This document shows positions 53,121-63,138 of a stretch of DNA of 64,000 nt, piece by piece (positions within the stretch are counted from its first letter, which is position 1; each line of letters opens with the position of its first letter). A program made the position numbers and the translations under genes. The stretch comes from Asanoa hainanensis (GTDB lineage: Bacteria; Actinomycetota; Actinomycetes; Mycobacteriales; Micromonosporaceae), in assembly GCF_900188485.1 (NCBI RefSeq), contig NZ_FZPH01000002.1, positions 434,001-498,000 of the forward strand, written 5' to 3'. The notes under the pieces were generated by a model that worked only from the letters and a program-made list of their open reading frames with translations, was not told the origin of the DNA and made no database searches.

Positions 53121-53863
53121 CCGCCACGCTCGCGTTCGGTGGCCGCGCGCTCAAGAAGTTCCGCCGGACGCCCATCCAGCTCCTCGACGTCGCTGTGCAC
53201 CCGGTCGTGTTCACGCTGATCTTCAGCTTCCTGTTCGGCGGGGCGGTCGGCGGCTCGATCGACGCGTACATCGGCTATCTGGTGCCCGGCATCCTGGTGA
53301 TGACCCTGCTCGTCACCACCGGCACCACCGGCGCCGCGCTCAGCGTCGACATCGCCACCGGCGTGTACGACCGGTTCCGCACGCTGTCGATCCGCCCCGG
53401 TGCCGTGCTGACGGGCGCCCTGATCGGCGACCTGGTCCGCTATGCGCTGGCCTCGGTCGTGGTGATCGTGCTGGGGCTCGCGCTCGGCTTCCGGCCGGCC
53501 GGCGGTGTCGCCGGGGTGCTGGGCGCGGTGCTGCTCGTGCTGCTGTTCGCGGTCAGCCTCTCCTGGCTCTGGACGCTGCTGGCCCTCACCATCAAGACCC
53601 CCGGGGCGGTGCTCGCCCTGACCCAGGCGGTGCTCTACCCACTGTCGTTCTTCAGCAACATCTTCACCACGCCCGCGACGTTGCCCGGTTGGCTCCAGGC
53701 GTTCGTCGACGTCAACCCGGTCAGCCACCTGGTCAGCGCGGTCCGGGCGCTGATGGCCGGCACGGCGCCCGGAGCGTCCCTGGGCTGGCTGCTGCTCGGC
53801 TGCGCGTTGCTGACGGCGGTCTTCGCGCCGTTGGCGGTGCGTCGGTTCAACGCGGCCGGCTGA
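53117..53863 (+). CDS. DrrB-like ABC-2 permease
   Basis: A 248-residue ABC-2 permease with six membrane segments ([74 protein letters not shown]). The last of these is the conserved P-L-x-F-x-S-x-x-F/P family block. It forms the membrane half of the exporter with the preceding ATPase. Confidence 0.94.
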   Translation: MTATLAFGGRALKKFRRTPIQLLDVAVHPVVFTLIFSFLFGGAVGGSIDAYIGYLVPGILVMTLLVTTGTTGAALSVDIATGVYDRFRTLSIRPGAVLTGALIGDLVRYALASVVVIVLGLALGFRPAGGVAGVLGAVLLVLLFAVSLSWLWTLLALTIKTPGAVLALTQAVLYPLSFFSNIFTTPATLPGWLQAFVDVNPVSHLVSAVRALMAGTAPGASLGWLLLGCALLTAVFAPLAVRRFNAAG

Positions 53864-53877
53864 GGCATGATGCGGAG

Positions 53878-54834
53878 ATGGATCAACGGCTGCTCTGGGA
53901 GCAACACTGCTGCCTCCCGCTGGTGCCCGAGGCCGACCTCGACGAGCTGACCCGCTACGAGCGGCCCGGCGGCGCGTACGTGTCGGTGAACGTCGGTTTC
54001 TCGCCGCACTCCACGGAGCTCGTCTTCGAGCTCCTGCACACCTGGCGGCGCGGGGTGACCGAGCACGACCAGCTCACGCTCGTCCACGGAGTGGCCGACA
54101 TCGACGACGCGACCCGCGCCGGGCAGATCGGCGTGGCCTTCGACCTGGAGGACTCGGGGCCGCTCGGTGGGCGGCTGGAGCGGGTGAAGGAGTTCTACGA
54201 CCTCGGCGTACGCACGCTGTTGCCGACCTACAACCTGCGTAACGCGGCCGGCTCGGGCTGCATGGACGAGGTCGACGAGGGGCTCACCGCGTACGGGCGG
54301 GACCTGGTCCGGGAGATGAACGCGGTCGGGATGGTGGTCGACGGCTCGCACTGCAGCACCCGCACGGGGCTCGACCTGGCGTCGGTGACCCAGGCCCCGA
54401 TGGTCTACAGCCACTCGTGCATGCGGGCGCTGTGGGAGCACGAGCGCAACATCACCGACGACCAGGCCCGGGCGTGCGCGGAGACCGGCGGGGTGGTCGG
54501 CATCGCCGGCGTCGGCGTCTTCCTGGGTCCGAACGACGCCAGCGTGGAGGCGATGGTGCGGCACATCGACTACGCGGTGGACCTGATCGGCCCCGACCAC
54601 GTCGGCGTCGCCTCGGACTACTCCTTCGACCTCGAGGACCTCAACCGGGAGATGGCCCTGAACCCGGAGCTGTTCCCGGAGCCGTACCGGCGCTACGGCC
54701 CGATCAAGATCATGCCGCCGGAGGACCTGCTCCGGGTGGAACAGGCCCTGCTGGACCGCGGCTACCCGGCGGACGCCGTCACGGGCATCCTGGGCGGCAA
54801 CTTCCGCCGGGTGGCGGAGCAGGTCTGGCGTTAG
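53878..54834 (+). CDS. Peptidase M19 (membrane dipeptidase) homologue lacking the HxD motif
   Basis: A 318-residue renal-dipeptidase-family protein. Late metal and substrate motifs are kept: GVAFDLEDSGPLGG (bridging Glu), MVVDGSHCSTRTGLDLASV, MVYSHSCMRALWEHERNI, and HVGVASDYSFDLEDLNRE. The usual N-terminal zinc motif H-x-D (HNDLP) is replaced by WEQHCCLPL, so the Asp is a Cys. Dipeptidase activity is uncertain. Stop overlaps the convergent ATPase stop. Confidence 0.87.
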   Translation: MDQRLLWEQHCCLPLVPEADLDELTRYERPGGAYVSVNVGFSPHSTELVFELLHTWRRGVTEHDQLTLVHGVADIDDATRAGQIGVAFDLEDSGPLGGRLERVKEFYDLGVRTLLPTYNLRNAAGSGCMDEVDEGLTAYGRDLVREMNAVGMVVDGSHCSTRTGLDLASVTQAPMVYSHSCMRALWEHERNITDDQARACAETGGVVGIAGVGVFLGPNDASVEAMVRHIDYAVDLIGPDHVGVASDYSFDLEDLNREMALNPELFPEPYRRYGPIKIMPPEDLLRVEQALLDRGYPADAVTGILGGNFRRVAEQVWR

Positions 54835-57800
54835 GGTTTGTCGCCTAGCCGGTTGAGCGCGGCTTCGACTTCGCCGATGCGGTCGGCGACCAGGCCGACG
54901 GCGCCGACCGCGCGCGACATCGGGTCGTCGTCGGCGCCCCCGAGGGCGCGCTGCCGCAGGTACGCCGCCTTGACCTCCGACCACCGGGTCGCCTGGTCGG
55001 AGGTCAGCCGTCCGCGCAGCGAGGCCAGCTTGAGCAGGTTGGCCTCGGCCGCGGCGGCCAGGGTCTGCGCCTCGCCGACGTAGTGGTCGTCGAGGACCGC
55101 CTCCAGCTCGTCGTCGTTCATCACCGGCAGGATGCGCTCGGCGAGCTTGTTCATGTTGCGGTACGAGCCCTGGAGCAGGAACGGCGGCTCGGTGCGCGCC
55201 GCGTCGTCCTGGCCGGCCGAGGCGATGTACGCCCGGTTGACCGACAGCACCACGTCGCGCACGCGGAGCAGCTTGGCCAGCACCGAGCGGATCTGGGTGA
55301 GCTCGACCGCCGGGTACGGATGTGCGAGCTGGTCGGGCAGCACGGAGGTGTCGCCCCGGGCCATCCGCACCAGCAGCTCGACGTCGCCTCTGTCCCTCGT
55401 GGACAGCGGGGCCAGCACCGGGTTCGCGGTCAGCGCGTTCTCGACGTAGCTGAGCGCGAACAGCTCGTCCCGGCCCGACAGCACGTCGCCCAGGTTCCAG
55501 ACGTCGGCGCGGTTGGCCAGCATGTCGGGCACCCGGAAGCGCCGGCCGGACTCGGTGTACGGGTTGCCGGCCATGCACACCGCGAACCGCTTGCCGCGCA
55601 GGTCGTAGGTGCGGGTGCGGCCGTCCCAAACGCCTTCCATCCGGCGCTGCCCGTCGCACAGCGAGATGAACTTCTGGAGCAGCTCCGGGGAGGTGTGCTG
55701 GATGTCGTCGAGGTAGAGCAGCACGTTGCTGCCCATCTCCAGCGCGAACGAGATCTTCTCGACCTCCTGCCGCGCGGTCGCGTCCGGTGCCGACGCCGGG
55801 TCGACCGACGTCACCGCCGTGCCCAGGGCCGGGCCGTTGACCTTGACGAACACCAGGCCGAGCCGGCTCGCCACATATTCCATGAGCGTGGTCTTGCCGT
55901 AGCCGGGCGGGGAGATCAGCAGCAGCAGGCCCGACTGGTCGACGCGCTTGGCGTCGCCGGCCGCGCCCACCTGGCGGGCCAGGTTGTCGGCGATCAGCGG
56001 CAGGTAGACCTCGTCGAGCAGGCGGTTGCGCACGAAGCCGGACATCACCCGCGGCTTGTGCTCGTCGAGCCGCAGCCGGCGGCCGGCGTCCTCGGCGACC
56101 TGGGCCCGGAGCCGCTGGTACGCCCGGTAGGCCGGAACCCGGTTGGTCCGGAACTCCTCGGTGCGGGCCAGCGCCTCGTCCAGCCGCAACGTCAGCCGCC
56201 GCTCGGTGATCCGGGGGTGGGTGCCGAGCAGGCCCTCGACGGTCGCCGTCAGCTCGGCCGACGAGTCGTAGCGCGGGAGGTCGCACAGCTCGACCGCCAC
56301 CGCCTCGGCCAGAAAGTCGGTCTGTCCGGCGTATGCGGCCAACCACGCCTCGACGAGCTGGTGCCGGGCGGCCAGGTCCGGGCCGAGCGCGCGCAGGTCT
56401 TCGTCGAGCTCGCGGGCGCGCGGGCGACCCAGCGCCTTGCGGAAGCCGGCCAGCAGGGACCGGGCAGCCGCGCTGGTGCCGAAGCCGTTGCCCGCCGCCA
56501 GCTCCTCGAACAGATACTCACCGGCCAGCGGGTGGTCCGGCAGCCCGGGCGCGGCGGTGAAGGCGGTGATCGCGGCCGTCAGCTCGGCCTGGAGGTCGTC
56601 AATCGCCGGCGAGCCGCCGAAGACCGCGCGGGCGCGGGCGAGCGAGGCGGCGCGGCGGGTCCACAGTGGCCTATTTGCCTCGGAAGCGCCGTAGGCCCAG
56701 AAGAGCTGGGCCGCCGCCCGGGCCGCCGGCGGATAGCGCAGCAGGCCCGCGCCGGTGTGCAGGCGCAGCAGCGCGTCCAGGATCGCGGTCGCGTCGGCGT
56801 CGTGGATCCCGCGCTCGTAGCCCTCGTCGATGCGCTCCTCGGCCGCCCGCCGCACCAGGTCGGCCAGCGTGCCACCGGCGGCGGCCGCGTGCAGCGCGTC
56901 GAGGTCGGCGGTGGCCAGGATCGACGTGGCGAGAAACTCGGCGCGGCTGACCTCCGGGGATTCCGAGACCAGAGGCTGGTCCCAGAACTCCTTGGTGGTG
57001 AGGAATCGCGGGTCGTCGACGGGCGCGCGGAAGTCGGTGCCGGTGACCGCCACCGCCATGGCGCCGTCGTGCGGCACTAGGGCCAGCTCGATCGCCTGGG
57101 TGTTGACGGCGAACCGGTGCCGGCCGAGCTGGATCGTCTCGCCGCCGTCGCGGAACAGGTCGATGCGGTCGCGCAGGGCCCGGCCGGCCTCCTGTCGCGT
57201 GGCCTTGACCCGGCCGTCCAGCTCTTCACCGCGTACGGCGTCGCCCAGCGCGCGCAGCTCGTCGGCGACCGACCGGAGCTTGGCCACCATCGGGTCGCCG
57301 GCGAAGTACGTGTTGACGTCGTCGAGCGTGTCCATCGTGGACGCCCGGCGGCGGACGCTGGTGAGGATCCGGTCCGCCGACTCGACCAGCCGGTCGGCCC
57401 GCCGCGAGCGGTCGTCGACCAGCGCCTGCTTGCGGGCCGAGAACGCCTCGTAGACGTCGGTGCGCTTGGTCGACAGCTCGGTGAGGAAGTCGTCGAACTC
57501 GCCGTAACGCGACTCCAGGACCTCCACCTGGAGCAACAGGCGACCGAGCTGGTCGTCGCACGCCTCGGGGGTGTCGCTGGCGGCCAGCGCGCCGGTCACC
57601 GCCTGGTTGAGCAGGGCGAACTCGGCCGCGAAGCCGGCCCGGCCCTCGACGGCGGCCAGCTCGCGGCGGCGCGCGTCGAGGGTGGCCCGGGCCCGGTTGA
57701 CCGCGCCGAGCACCTCGCCGATCCGTTCCAGGATCGCGGTGCGCACGGTCGCGTCGGCGATGTCGAGCGTGCCGACCACGTCGGTCACCAGGCGCAGCGC

Positions 57801-59702
57801 GTCGGCTTGCTCGGTGAGCCGCTCGCCGACGGGCCCGGCGGCGGCGACGGTGGGCACCTGCGCGCCCTCGGTGGTGAGCCCCTCGACCTCGGCCTGGTAG
57901 TTGGCGAAGGCGTCGGGGCGTTCCAGGAACCCGACCGCGCGCCGGGCCGTGGCGTCGAGCTGGTCGGACAGCTCCGCGCCCAGCGCGTCGATCCGGGCCA
58001 GGTCGACGTAGCGGAGCTCGCGCAGCGTCTCCAGGTGTCCCTGGGCGCGGCGCAGGTCGGCGAGCTGGGTGATCCAGCCGTCGGTGCTGGCCGGCGTCTC
58101 GCCGTTGACCCGGCGCAGCAGGGAGGCCAGGTCGGCGGCGGCGCCCTCCAGCGCTTTGCCGGCGGCGGCGGTGAGGGCCTGGACCCGCTCGTACTCGTCG
58201 AGCACCTGCTCGGCGGTCGCGCGTACCTCGGCGAGCGGGGTGCGCAGGTCGCACAGCTCCGCCTCGCCCAGCCAGTGGTAGTGGTCGAAGACCCGGACGC
58301 ACGCGGCGATCAGCGCCTCGAACACCGGCACCGACGGCTGCATCTCGCCGACCATCGTGGCCACCGAGAGTGCGTCGGAGATGCCGCGGACGAGATCGGC
58401 GTTGCCGACCCGGGCCAGCGGGCCGGTGCCGGCCGGCTGGCGGGCGGCGTACGCGTCGGACCGGAACGGGGTTTGCCACACCTGCATCGGATGTACGCGG
58501 GTCGGCTCGTCGGAGGTGGCCCGGAAGACCACCAGCGTGCCGTCGTCGAACAGCGAGTAGCCGTGGCAGGCGAGCGGGGTGGCGACCTCTTTGCGGATCA
58601 CGTTGTACGGCAGGAGAAGGCTGCGTCCCTCGACGACGGCGTGGAAGACGAACAGCACGTCCTCGCCGTTGGGCGACCGGATCAGGCGCTCGAAGACCAG
58701 GTCGGAGGTGTCGGTCTCGAACGTCTTCACCACACCGGTGGTCAGGTAGTAGCCGCCCGGGAAGATGATGCCGTGGTCCTCCGGCAGCCGCTGGCAGGAC
58801 TGCCCGATGCCGTCGAGCCGGACCACGCCCTTGGTCCGGGTGTTGAAGACCAGATGGCGCCAGGCGCTTTCCTTGTACGGGCGGACGCGCAGCAGGATCA
58901 GCGGGCCGACCCGGGCCCAGTGCACGTCGGCGTCGGCCAGGCTCTGCAGCGGCTGCTCGACGGGCTCCGCGTAGATGCCCTCGCCGGACTCGGTGTTGTC
59001 CTCGACCTTGAGGGTGAGGTCGCCTCCGACCGTCTCCACGAACAGCTCGCCCGCGATCGAGATGTGCGGGTGCCGGCCCAGCACGTGGTCGTCGCGGGTG
59101 GTCTCCACCCACTCCAGGTCGTGGCTGGGCGGGAAGACGTGGTCCCGCTCGCCGCGGTTGTCGACGTATTCGACGGACCCGTCGGCGGCCAGCGCCCAGC
59201 GCAGCACGCGGATGTCCTCGGGCCGCGGGCCGGTCTGGAACACGGCGAGCAGTTTCCCGTCGACCTCGCGCAGCGTGGCCAGCCGGGTCTCTTTGTAGTA
59301 GCGGTACAGCTCGGCGAAGTCGCGTTGGAACGTCTCGTCGTCGAGCAGCCCGGGCACCTCGGCGGAGGGCACGTCGTCGAACCGGAACGCGTCGCCGTCG
59401 CGCAGGAACCGGTGCAGCGAGAACACGTCGCCGACCGCGGTCTCGGGTTTGAGGCCGAGGAACACGTTGTAGCCGAACAGCATCACGCCGGCGGCCGGGA
59501 CGATGTCGCGCGGCACGCAGTTGTGCTCGGTGCGGACCCGGTCGGTGCCGACCAGGCGGAGCTCGGTGCTGCCGAACTCGGCCAGCCGCCGGGCGTTGAG
59601 CTCCTCCGCGCGGCTGGCCAGCTCGGCGGACCTAGCCGCGAGCCGGGCGCTCAGCACCTCGTAGGTGCCGGCGTCCAGACTCGTGGTGGTTGCCTCAGCC
59701 AC
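54831..59702 (-). CDS. Large AAA+ ATPase (annotated in relatives as DNA repair ATPase)
   Basis: A 1623-residue protein. Residues 1-500 form a long beta-rich N-terminal region (VMLFGYNVFLGLKPETAVGD, IIFPGGYYLTTGVVKTF). Residues 500-860 are coiled-coil-rich. The AAA+ module has Walker A ISPPGYGKTTLMEYVAS near 1270, Walker B VLLYLDDIQHTSPELL near 1330 and sensor-1-like FAVCMAGNPYTESGRRF, a MoxR/midasin-like flavour. A C-terminal helical part follows (NMNKLAERILPVMNDDELEA). The GTG start lies eight bases inside the flotillin gene end. A DNA-repair role is a database label, not proven; coupling to a flotillin argues for a membrane-associated remodelling ATPase. Confidence 0.85.
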   Translation of the reverse strand: MAEATTTSLDAGTYEVLSARLAARSAELASRAEELNARRLAEFGSTELRLVGTDRVRTEHNCVPRDIVPAAGVMLFGYNVFLGLKPETAVGDVFSLHRFLRDGDAFRFDDVPSAEVPGLLDDETFQRDFAELYRYYKETRLATLREVDGKLLAVFQTGPRPEDIRVLRWALAADGSVEYVDNRGERDHVFPPSHDLEWVETTRDDHVLGRHPHISIAGELFVETVGGDLTLKVEDNTESGEGIYAEPVEQPLQSLADADVHWARVGPLILLRVRPYKESAWRHLVFNTRTKGVVRLDGIGQSCQRLPEDHGIIFPGGYYLTTGVVKTFETDTSDLVFERLIRSPNGEDVLFVFHAVVEGRSLLLPYNVIRKEVATPLACHGYSLFDDGTLVVFRATSDEPTRVHPMQVWQTPFRSDAYAARQPAGTGPLARVGNADLVRGISDALSVATMVGEMQPSVPVFEALIAACVRVFDHYHWLGEAELCDLRTPLAEVRATAEQVLDEYERVQALTAAAGKALEGAAADLASLLRRVNGETPASTDGWITQLADLRRAQGHLETLRELRYVDLARIDALGAELSDQLDATARRAVGFLERPDAFANYQAEVEGLTTEGAQVPTVAAAGPVGERLTEQADALRLVTDVVGTLDIADATVRTAILERIGEVLGAVNRARATLDARRRELAAVEGRAGFAAEFALLNQAVTGALAASDTPEACDDQLGRLLLQVEVLESRYGEFDDFLTELSTKRTDVYEAFSARKQALVDDRSRRADRLVESADRILTSVRRRASTMDTLDDVNTYFAGDPMVAKLRSVADELRALGDAVRGEELDGRVKATRQEAGRALRDRIDLFRDGGETIQLGRHRFAVNTQAIELALVPHDGAMAVAVTGTDFRAPVDDPRFLTTKEFWDQPLVSESPEVSRAEFLATSILATADLDALHAAAAGGTLADLVRRAAEERIDEGYERGIHDADATAILDALLRLHTGAGLLRYPPAARAAAQLFWAYGASEANRPLWTRRAASLARARAVFGGSPAIDDLQAELTAAITAFTAAPGLPDHPLAGEYLFEELAAGNGFGTSAAARSLLAGFRKALGRPRARELDEDLRALGPDLAARHQLVEAWLAAYAGQTDFLAEAVAVELCDLPRYDSSAELTATVEGLLGTHPRITERRLTLRLDEALARTEEFRTNRVPAYRAYQRLRAQVAEDAGRRLRLDEHKPRVMSGFVRNRLLDEVYLPLIADNLARQVGAAGDAKRVDQSGLLLLISPPGYGKTTLMEYVASRLGLVFVKVNGPALGTAVTSVDPASAPDATARQEVEKISFALEMGSNVLLYLDDIQHTSPELLQKFISLCDGQRRMEGVWDGRTRTYDLRGKRFAVCMAGNPYTESGRRFRVPDMLANRADVWNLGDVLSGRDELFALSYVENALTANPVLAPLSTRDRGDVELLVRMARGDTSVLPDQLAHPYPAVELTQIRSVLAKLLRVRDVVLSVNRAYIASAGQDDAARTEPPFLLQGSYRNMNKLAERILPVMNDDELEAVLDDHYVGEAQTLAAAAEANLLKLASLRGRLTSDQATRWSEVKAAYLRQRALGGADDDPMSRAVGAVGLVADRIGEVEAALNRLGDKP

Positions 59703-61710
59703 GGGCGGCCGACGAGTTGAGCGCGGCCAGCGGCGCGTCGGCGACACCGAGCTTCTCCGCGGTCGTCAGCAGCTCGCGCAGTTTGCCGGCGTCGTTGCCA
59801 CCCGCCTTGATCTGCTGGAGCAGGAAGGCCGACAGCGACAGGTTGGTGATGTCGGCGGTGTTCACCTTGCCGAGTAGCTTGCCCAGGTCGTCGGCGAAGC
59901 TGGACGAGCCGTCCAGCCACGGGCCGGCCAGCGAGGTGGCGACCGTCGAGTTGCTGACGAAGCCGTCGACGCTCTTGCCCGTCGAGATCGCGCCGATGAG
60001 CCGGTCGAAGAAGATGCTGTCGCCACCGACGATGTCGATGTCGGCCTTCTCCAGCCCCTTGCCGATGAGCTCGGCCTGCGCCTCGGCCACCTGCCGCTGC
60101 ACGTCGATGCCGGCCAGCCGGATCTCCTTCTCGGCCTCCAGCCGCAGGCGGAACTCCTCGTGCTCGCGGGTCGCGTCGTCGAGCGCGGCCATCGCGGCCG
60201 CCTTCTCGGTCAGGCCCTCGGCCTCACCCTTGAGCTTCTCGCGCATGCCCTCGGCCGCCGCGATCGCCTTCTCGCGCTCGACCACCGCTTCGGCCCGGCC
60301 GACCTTCTCGATCGCCTCGGCGTCGCGCTCGCGCACCTGGACGTCGGCCAGCCCGGTCGCGGCCGCCTCGGCCTGGGCGCCCTCGGCGAGCCGGATCTTC
60401 GCGCGGGTGTCCAGCTCGGCGGCCTGCTGCCGGGCCTCGGCCAGGACGAGCTGCTCGCGCGCCTTGTGCTTGGCCGCGGTTTCCGCCGCCTCGGCCGCCT
60501 TGATGTCCTTGACCAGGTTCTCCTGGGCCATCGCCTCGGCCTGGATGATGGTCGACTGGCGCAGCCGCTCGGCCTCTTCGACCACGCGGAGCCGCTTGAT
60601 GTGCTCCTCCTGCTCGGCGACGGTCTTCTCGACGGCGATGCGCTCGCGGATGACCTCGGCGATCGCCCGCTTCTCGGCCTCGACCTCTTTGTTCTTGGCG
60701 ATCGTCGAGAGCTCGGTCTCGCGTTCGCGGCCGATCACCTCGAGCATGCGGTCCTTCTCGATCCGCTCGGTCTCGATCGCGATGACCCGCTCCCGGTTCT
60801 TCTCCGCGACCGCGATCTCGCGCGCCTGGTTCTCCCGCTGGACGCCGAGCTGCTCGTCGGTGCGCAGGTTCGCGGCGTTGTAGCGCAGCCGTTGCTCGGC
60901 CCGGACCAGCTCGGTCTCGGCCTCCTCGCGGGCGCGGATGGTGTCGATCTCGCGCTTCTGCTTGATCTCCGCGTCGGCCTGGCGCCGCTGCAGTTCGAGG
61001 ATGGCTTCCTTCGCGTCGACGTTCTGCCGCGTGATCTCCTTCTCCTCGTTGCGCCGGAACTCGTTGGTGCGTACGTTCTCGGCGGCGGTCAGCTCGGTGA
61101 TCTTCCGGATGCCCTGCGCGTCGAGGATGTTGCGGGGGTCGAGCTGGTCGAGCGGGGTCTGCTCCAGCACGTCGATCGCGGCGTCCTCGAGCGAGTATCC
61201 ATTGAGGTCGGTGCCGATGACGGCGATGATGCGGTCGCGGAACTCGTTGCGCTTGGTGTAGAGGTCGACGAAGTCGAGCTGCTTGCCGACCGTCTTGAGC
61301 GCCTCGGAGAACTTGGCGCTGAACAGCTCCTGGAGCGTCTCCTGGTCGCTGGCGCGCGCGGTGCCGATCGCCTGGGCCACCTTCACCACGTCTTCGGCGG
61401 TCTTGTTGACGCGCACGAAGAAGGTGATTTTGATGTCGGCCCGGATGTTGTCCTGACAGATGAGGCCGTCGTTGCCGAACCGCTCGATGTCGATGGTCTT
61501 CACCGAGATGTCCATGATCTCGGACTTGTGGAACACCGGCAGCACCACGGCGCCGGTGAAGGTGACGTCGACCTTGCGGGTCTTCGAGATGATCAGCGCC
61601 TTGCCCTGCTCGACCTTCCGGAACAGCCGGCTGACCAACAGCAGCAGGCCCAGGAGGACGATTATGAGCACCACGACGAGGACGAGGAACCCGAGCGAGA
61701 TGACGTCCAT
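59695..61710 (-). CDS. Flotillin/SPFH-domain protein (YqiK-like)
   Basis: A 671-residue flotillin. One N-terminal membrane anchor (LGFLVLVVVLIIVLLGLLLL), then a Band-7/SPFH domain at about 35-220 (VDVTFTGAVVLPVFHKSEIM, FVRVNKTAEDVVKVAQAIGT, RDRIIAVIGTDLNGYSLEDA, NILDAQGIRKITELTAAENV). A long charged coiled-coil of EA-rich repeats (RRQADAEIKQKREIDTIRA, AAEGMREKLKGEAEGLTEKA) runs to about 570, followed by a globular C-terminus. Flotillins oligomerise and organise membrane microdomains. The ATG shares one base with the preceding stop (TGATG), and the end overlaps the ATPase start. Confidence 0.93.
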   Translation of the reverse strand: MDVISLGFLVLVVVLIIVLLGLLLLVSRLFRKVEQGKALIISKTRKVDVTFTGAVVLPVFHKSEIMDISVKTIDIERFGNDGLICQDNIRADIKITFFVRVNKTAEDVVKVAQAIGTARASDQETLQELFSAKFSEALKTVGKQLDFVDLYTKRNEFRDRIIAVIGTDLNGYSLEDAAIDVLEQTPLDQLDPRNILDAQGIRKITELTAAENVRTNEFRRNEEKEITRQNVDAKEAILELQRRQADAEIKQKREIDTIRAREEAETELVRAEQRLRYNAANLRTDEQLGVQRENQAREIAVAEKNRERVIAIETERIEKDRMLEVIGRERETELSTIAKNKEVEAEKRAIAEVIRERIAVEKTVAEQEEHIKRLRVVEEAERLRQSTIIQAEAMAQENLVKDIKAAEAAETAAKHKAREQLVLAEARQQAAELDTRAKIRLAEGAQAEAAATGLADVQVRERDAEAIEKVGRAEAVVEREKAIAAAEGMREKLKGEAEGLTEKAAAMAALDDATREHEEFRLRLEAEKEIRLAGIDVQRQVAEAQAELIGKGLEKADIDIVGGDSIFFDRLIGAISTGKSVDGFVSNSTVATSLAGPWLDGSSSFADDLGKLLGKVNTADITNLSLSAFLLQQIKAGGNDAGKLRELLTTAEKLGVADAPLAALNSSAARG

Positions 61711-62300
61711 CAACGGTCCTTCGATCGATTCGAGAGGTCGGCCGGCACGACCCAGAAGAACTCGCCGGCGGAGTCGTAGTCGTAGATGACCGCCCGCGTG
61801 CCGAGGGCGAAGGTGTCGGCGCCCGTCTGGCGCACCTGCACGATGGCCGACGATCCGTCGGCGGCATGCACCTCGGCCTGACCGAAGTCGACGCCGACCC
61901 GGCCGGTGCGGATCACGCATTCCCGACCGACGAAGTCGTGCCGGGACGCCTCGGGCGCGGTCGGGAAGAACCGGCGCAGCGGGCGGCGGAGCTGGTTCGC
62001 GGCCGCCCAGGCGACGGCCAGGCTGGCGATCAGCACCAGGATGTCGAGGAAGGCGTTGTCGGGCAACAGAACCGTGCCAACCAGGCTCGCGAACCAGGCA
62101 ACAGCCACCACAATGGACAACACGACGGTGGCCGGTGTGCCACCGAGCCCGAGCCGGTCGAGAATGCCGTCGAGCCCACCGTCGGTCTCGGTGTCGAGAC
62201 CGCCCGCCAGCACGACGATCCAGTAGCAGACGACGACCGCGAGCAGGACGGTGAACACCACGGATGGAAAGCCCAGCGCCGTGTCGATGAAGTCGCCCAC
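61710..62300 (-). CDS. YqiJ-like OB-fold membrane protein
   Basis: About 196 residues: three hydrophobic segments (FPSVVFTVLLAVVVCYWIVV, TVVLSIVVAVAWFASLVGTV, FLDILVLIASLAVAWAAANQ) and a C-terminal OB-fold/NfeD-like domain (FVGRECVIRTGRVGVDFGQA, IVQVRQTGADTFALGTRAVI). The pairing of a YqiJ-type OB-fold protein with a YqiK-type flotillin is known from enterobacteria. GTG start (VGDFIDTALGFP) is a choice among several. Confidence 0.82.
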   Translation of the reverse strand: MGDFIDTALGFPSVVFTVLLAVVVCYWIVVLAGGLDTETDGGLDGILDRLGLGGTPATVVLSIVVAVAWFASLVGTVLLPDNAFLDILVLIASLAVAWAAANQLRRPLRRFFPTAPEASRHDFVGRECVIRTGRVGVDFGQAEVHAADGSSAIVQVRQTGADTFALGTRAVIYDYDSAGEFFWVVPADLSNRSKDR

Positions 62301-62357
62301 CTGTCGAAACCACCCCCATGAATGTTCCTCAGGATGATGGCACGGGCACACAAGCGA

Positions 62358-62385
62358 GGGGTCATCCGAATGGACGGATGACCCC
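62358..62385 (-). terminator. Hairpin terminator upstream of the flotillin operon
   Basis: A perfect 11-bp stem (GGGGTCATCCG/CGGATGACCCC) with a six-base loop lies 15 bases after the stop of the leftward unknown gene and before the YqiJ-like gene. It separates the two transcription units. Confidence 0.65.
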
Positions 62386-62399
62386 AGGCAGGGAAGCTG

Positions 62400-63134
62400 T
62401 CAGGCGGACGGGCGCGGCGCCGGCTGCCGGACGACGGCGGCGACCGGGTCGACCTCGGGCGGCGGGCGGTCGGGTCGCGGGACGGGGTCGTTGGCGATGA
62501 TCGGCCCCAGGCCGTCGATCGCCTGGACGAACAGATGGACGCCGGTCACCCGCATCACCGCGACACCGAGCAGCATGGCCTTCGCGGCGTCGTCCAGCGT
62601 CTTGTCGTCGACCAGCGCGACGACGTCCGCGGACAGGCGCTGCTGCTCTTCCTTCGAGGCGCCTTCCAGGAGGTTGAGCGCGAAGGCGGGCAGGACGCCG
62701 TAAGCCTTGTCGAACGAGACCTTCGGCATCATCCGCTTCGCGATCATGCTGCGGCGTTTGGCCTGGGCCCGGTCGACCTGGCGGTCGCTGATCGCGAGCA
62801 GCCGGTCGAGCAGGCCGCTCGGGCTCCAGTTGACGGTCGACCCGCGCTCGGAGCCGGCGAACAGCTTGGTGCGGAACAGTGCCACGGCGCCGAGCCCGCC
62901 GACGAGCACGCGCACCAGATCCTGCGCCTGGCCCGTCTGCCCGAAGGTCCAGCCGAAGATGCGGATGATCGCGAGGGCGGAGGCGCTGGCCGCGCAGTTG
63001 ATGAGGACGTAGAGCAGGGCGGCCGGGCGGATCAGCGAACGACCGGGGTCGTCGCGGTATCGGCTGGCCAGTTCGGCCGCACCGACCGCTCCGCCGATCG
63101 CGGACGCGAGCGCGTAACAGGTGAGGGCGTCCAT
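62400..63134 (-). CDS. Membrane protein of unknown function
   Basis: A 244-residue protein: two or three N-terminal hydrophobic segments (YALASAIGGAVGAAELASRY, PAALLYVLINCAASASALAI, LVRVLVGGLGAVALFRTKLF), then a soluble basic region (QVDRAQAKRRSMIAKRMMPK) and a helical domain, ending in a Pro-rich tail. Not recognised. It follows the 144-aa gene by four bases, forming a two-gene unit. Confidence 0.7.
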   Translation of the reverse strand: MDALTCYALASAIGGAVGAAELASRYRDDPGRSLIRPAALLYVLINCAASASALAIIRIFGWTFGQTGQAQDLVRVLVGGLGAVALFRTKLFAGSERGSTVNWSPSGLLDRLLAISDRQVDRAQAKRRSMIAKRMMPKVSFDKAYGVLPAFALNLLEGASKEEQQRLSADVVALVDDKTLDDAAKAMLLGVAVMRVTGVHLFVQAIDGLGPIIANDPVPRPDRPPPEVDPVAAVVRQPAPRPSA

Positions 63135-63138
63135 GCGG

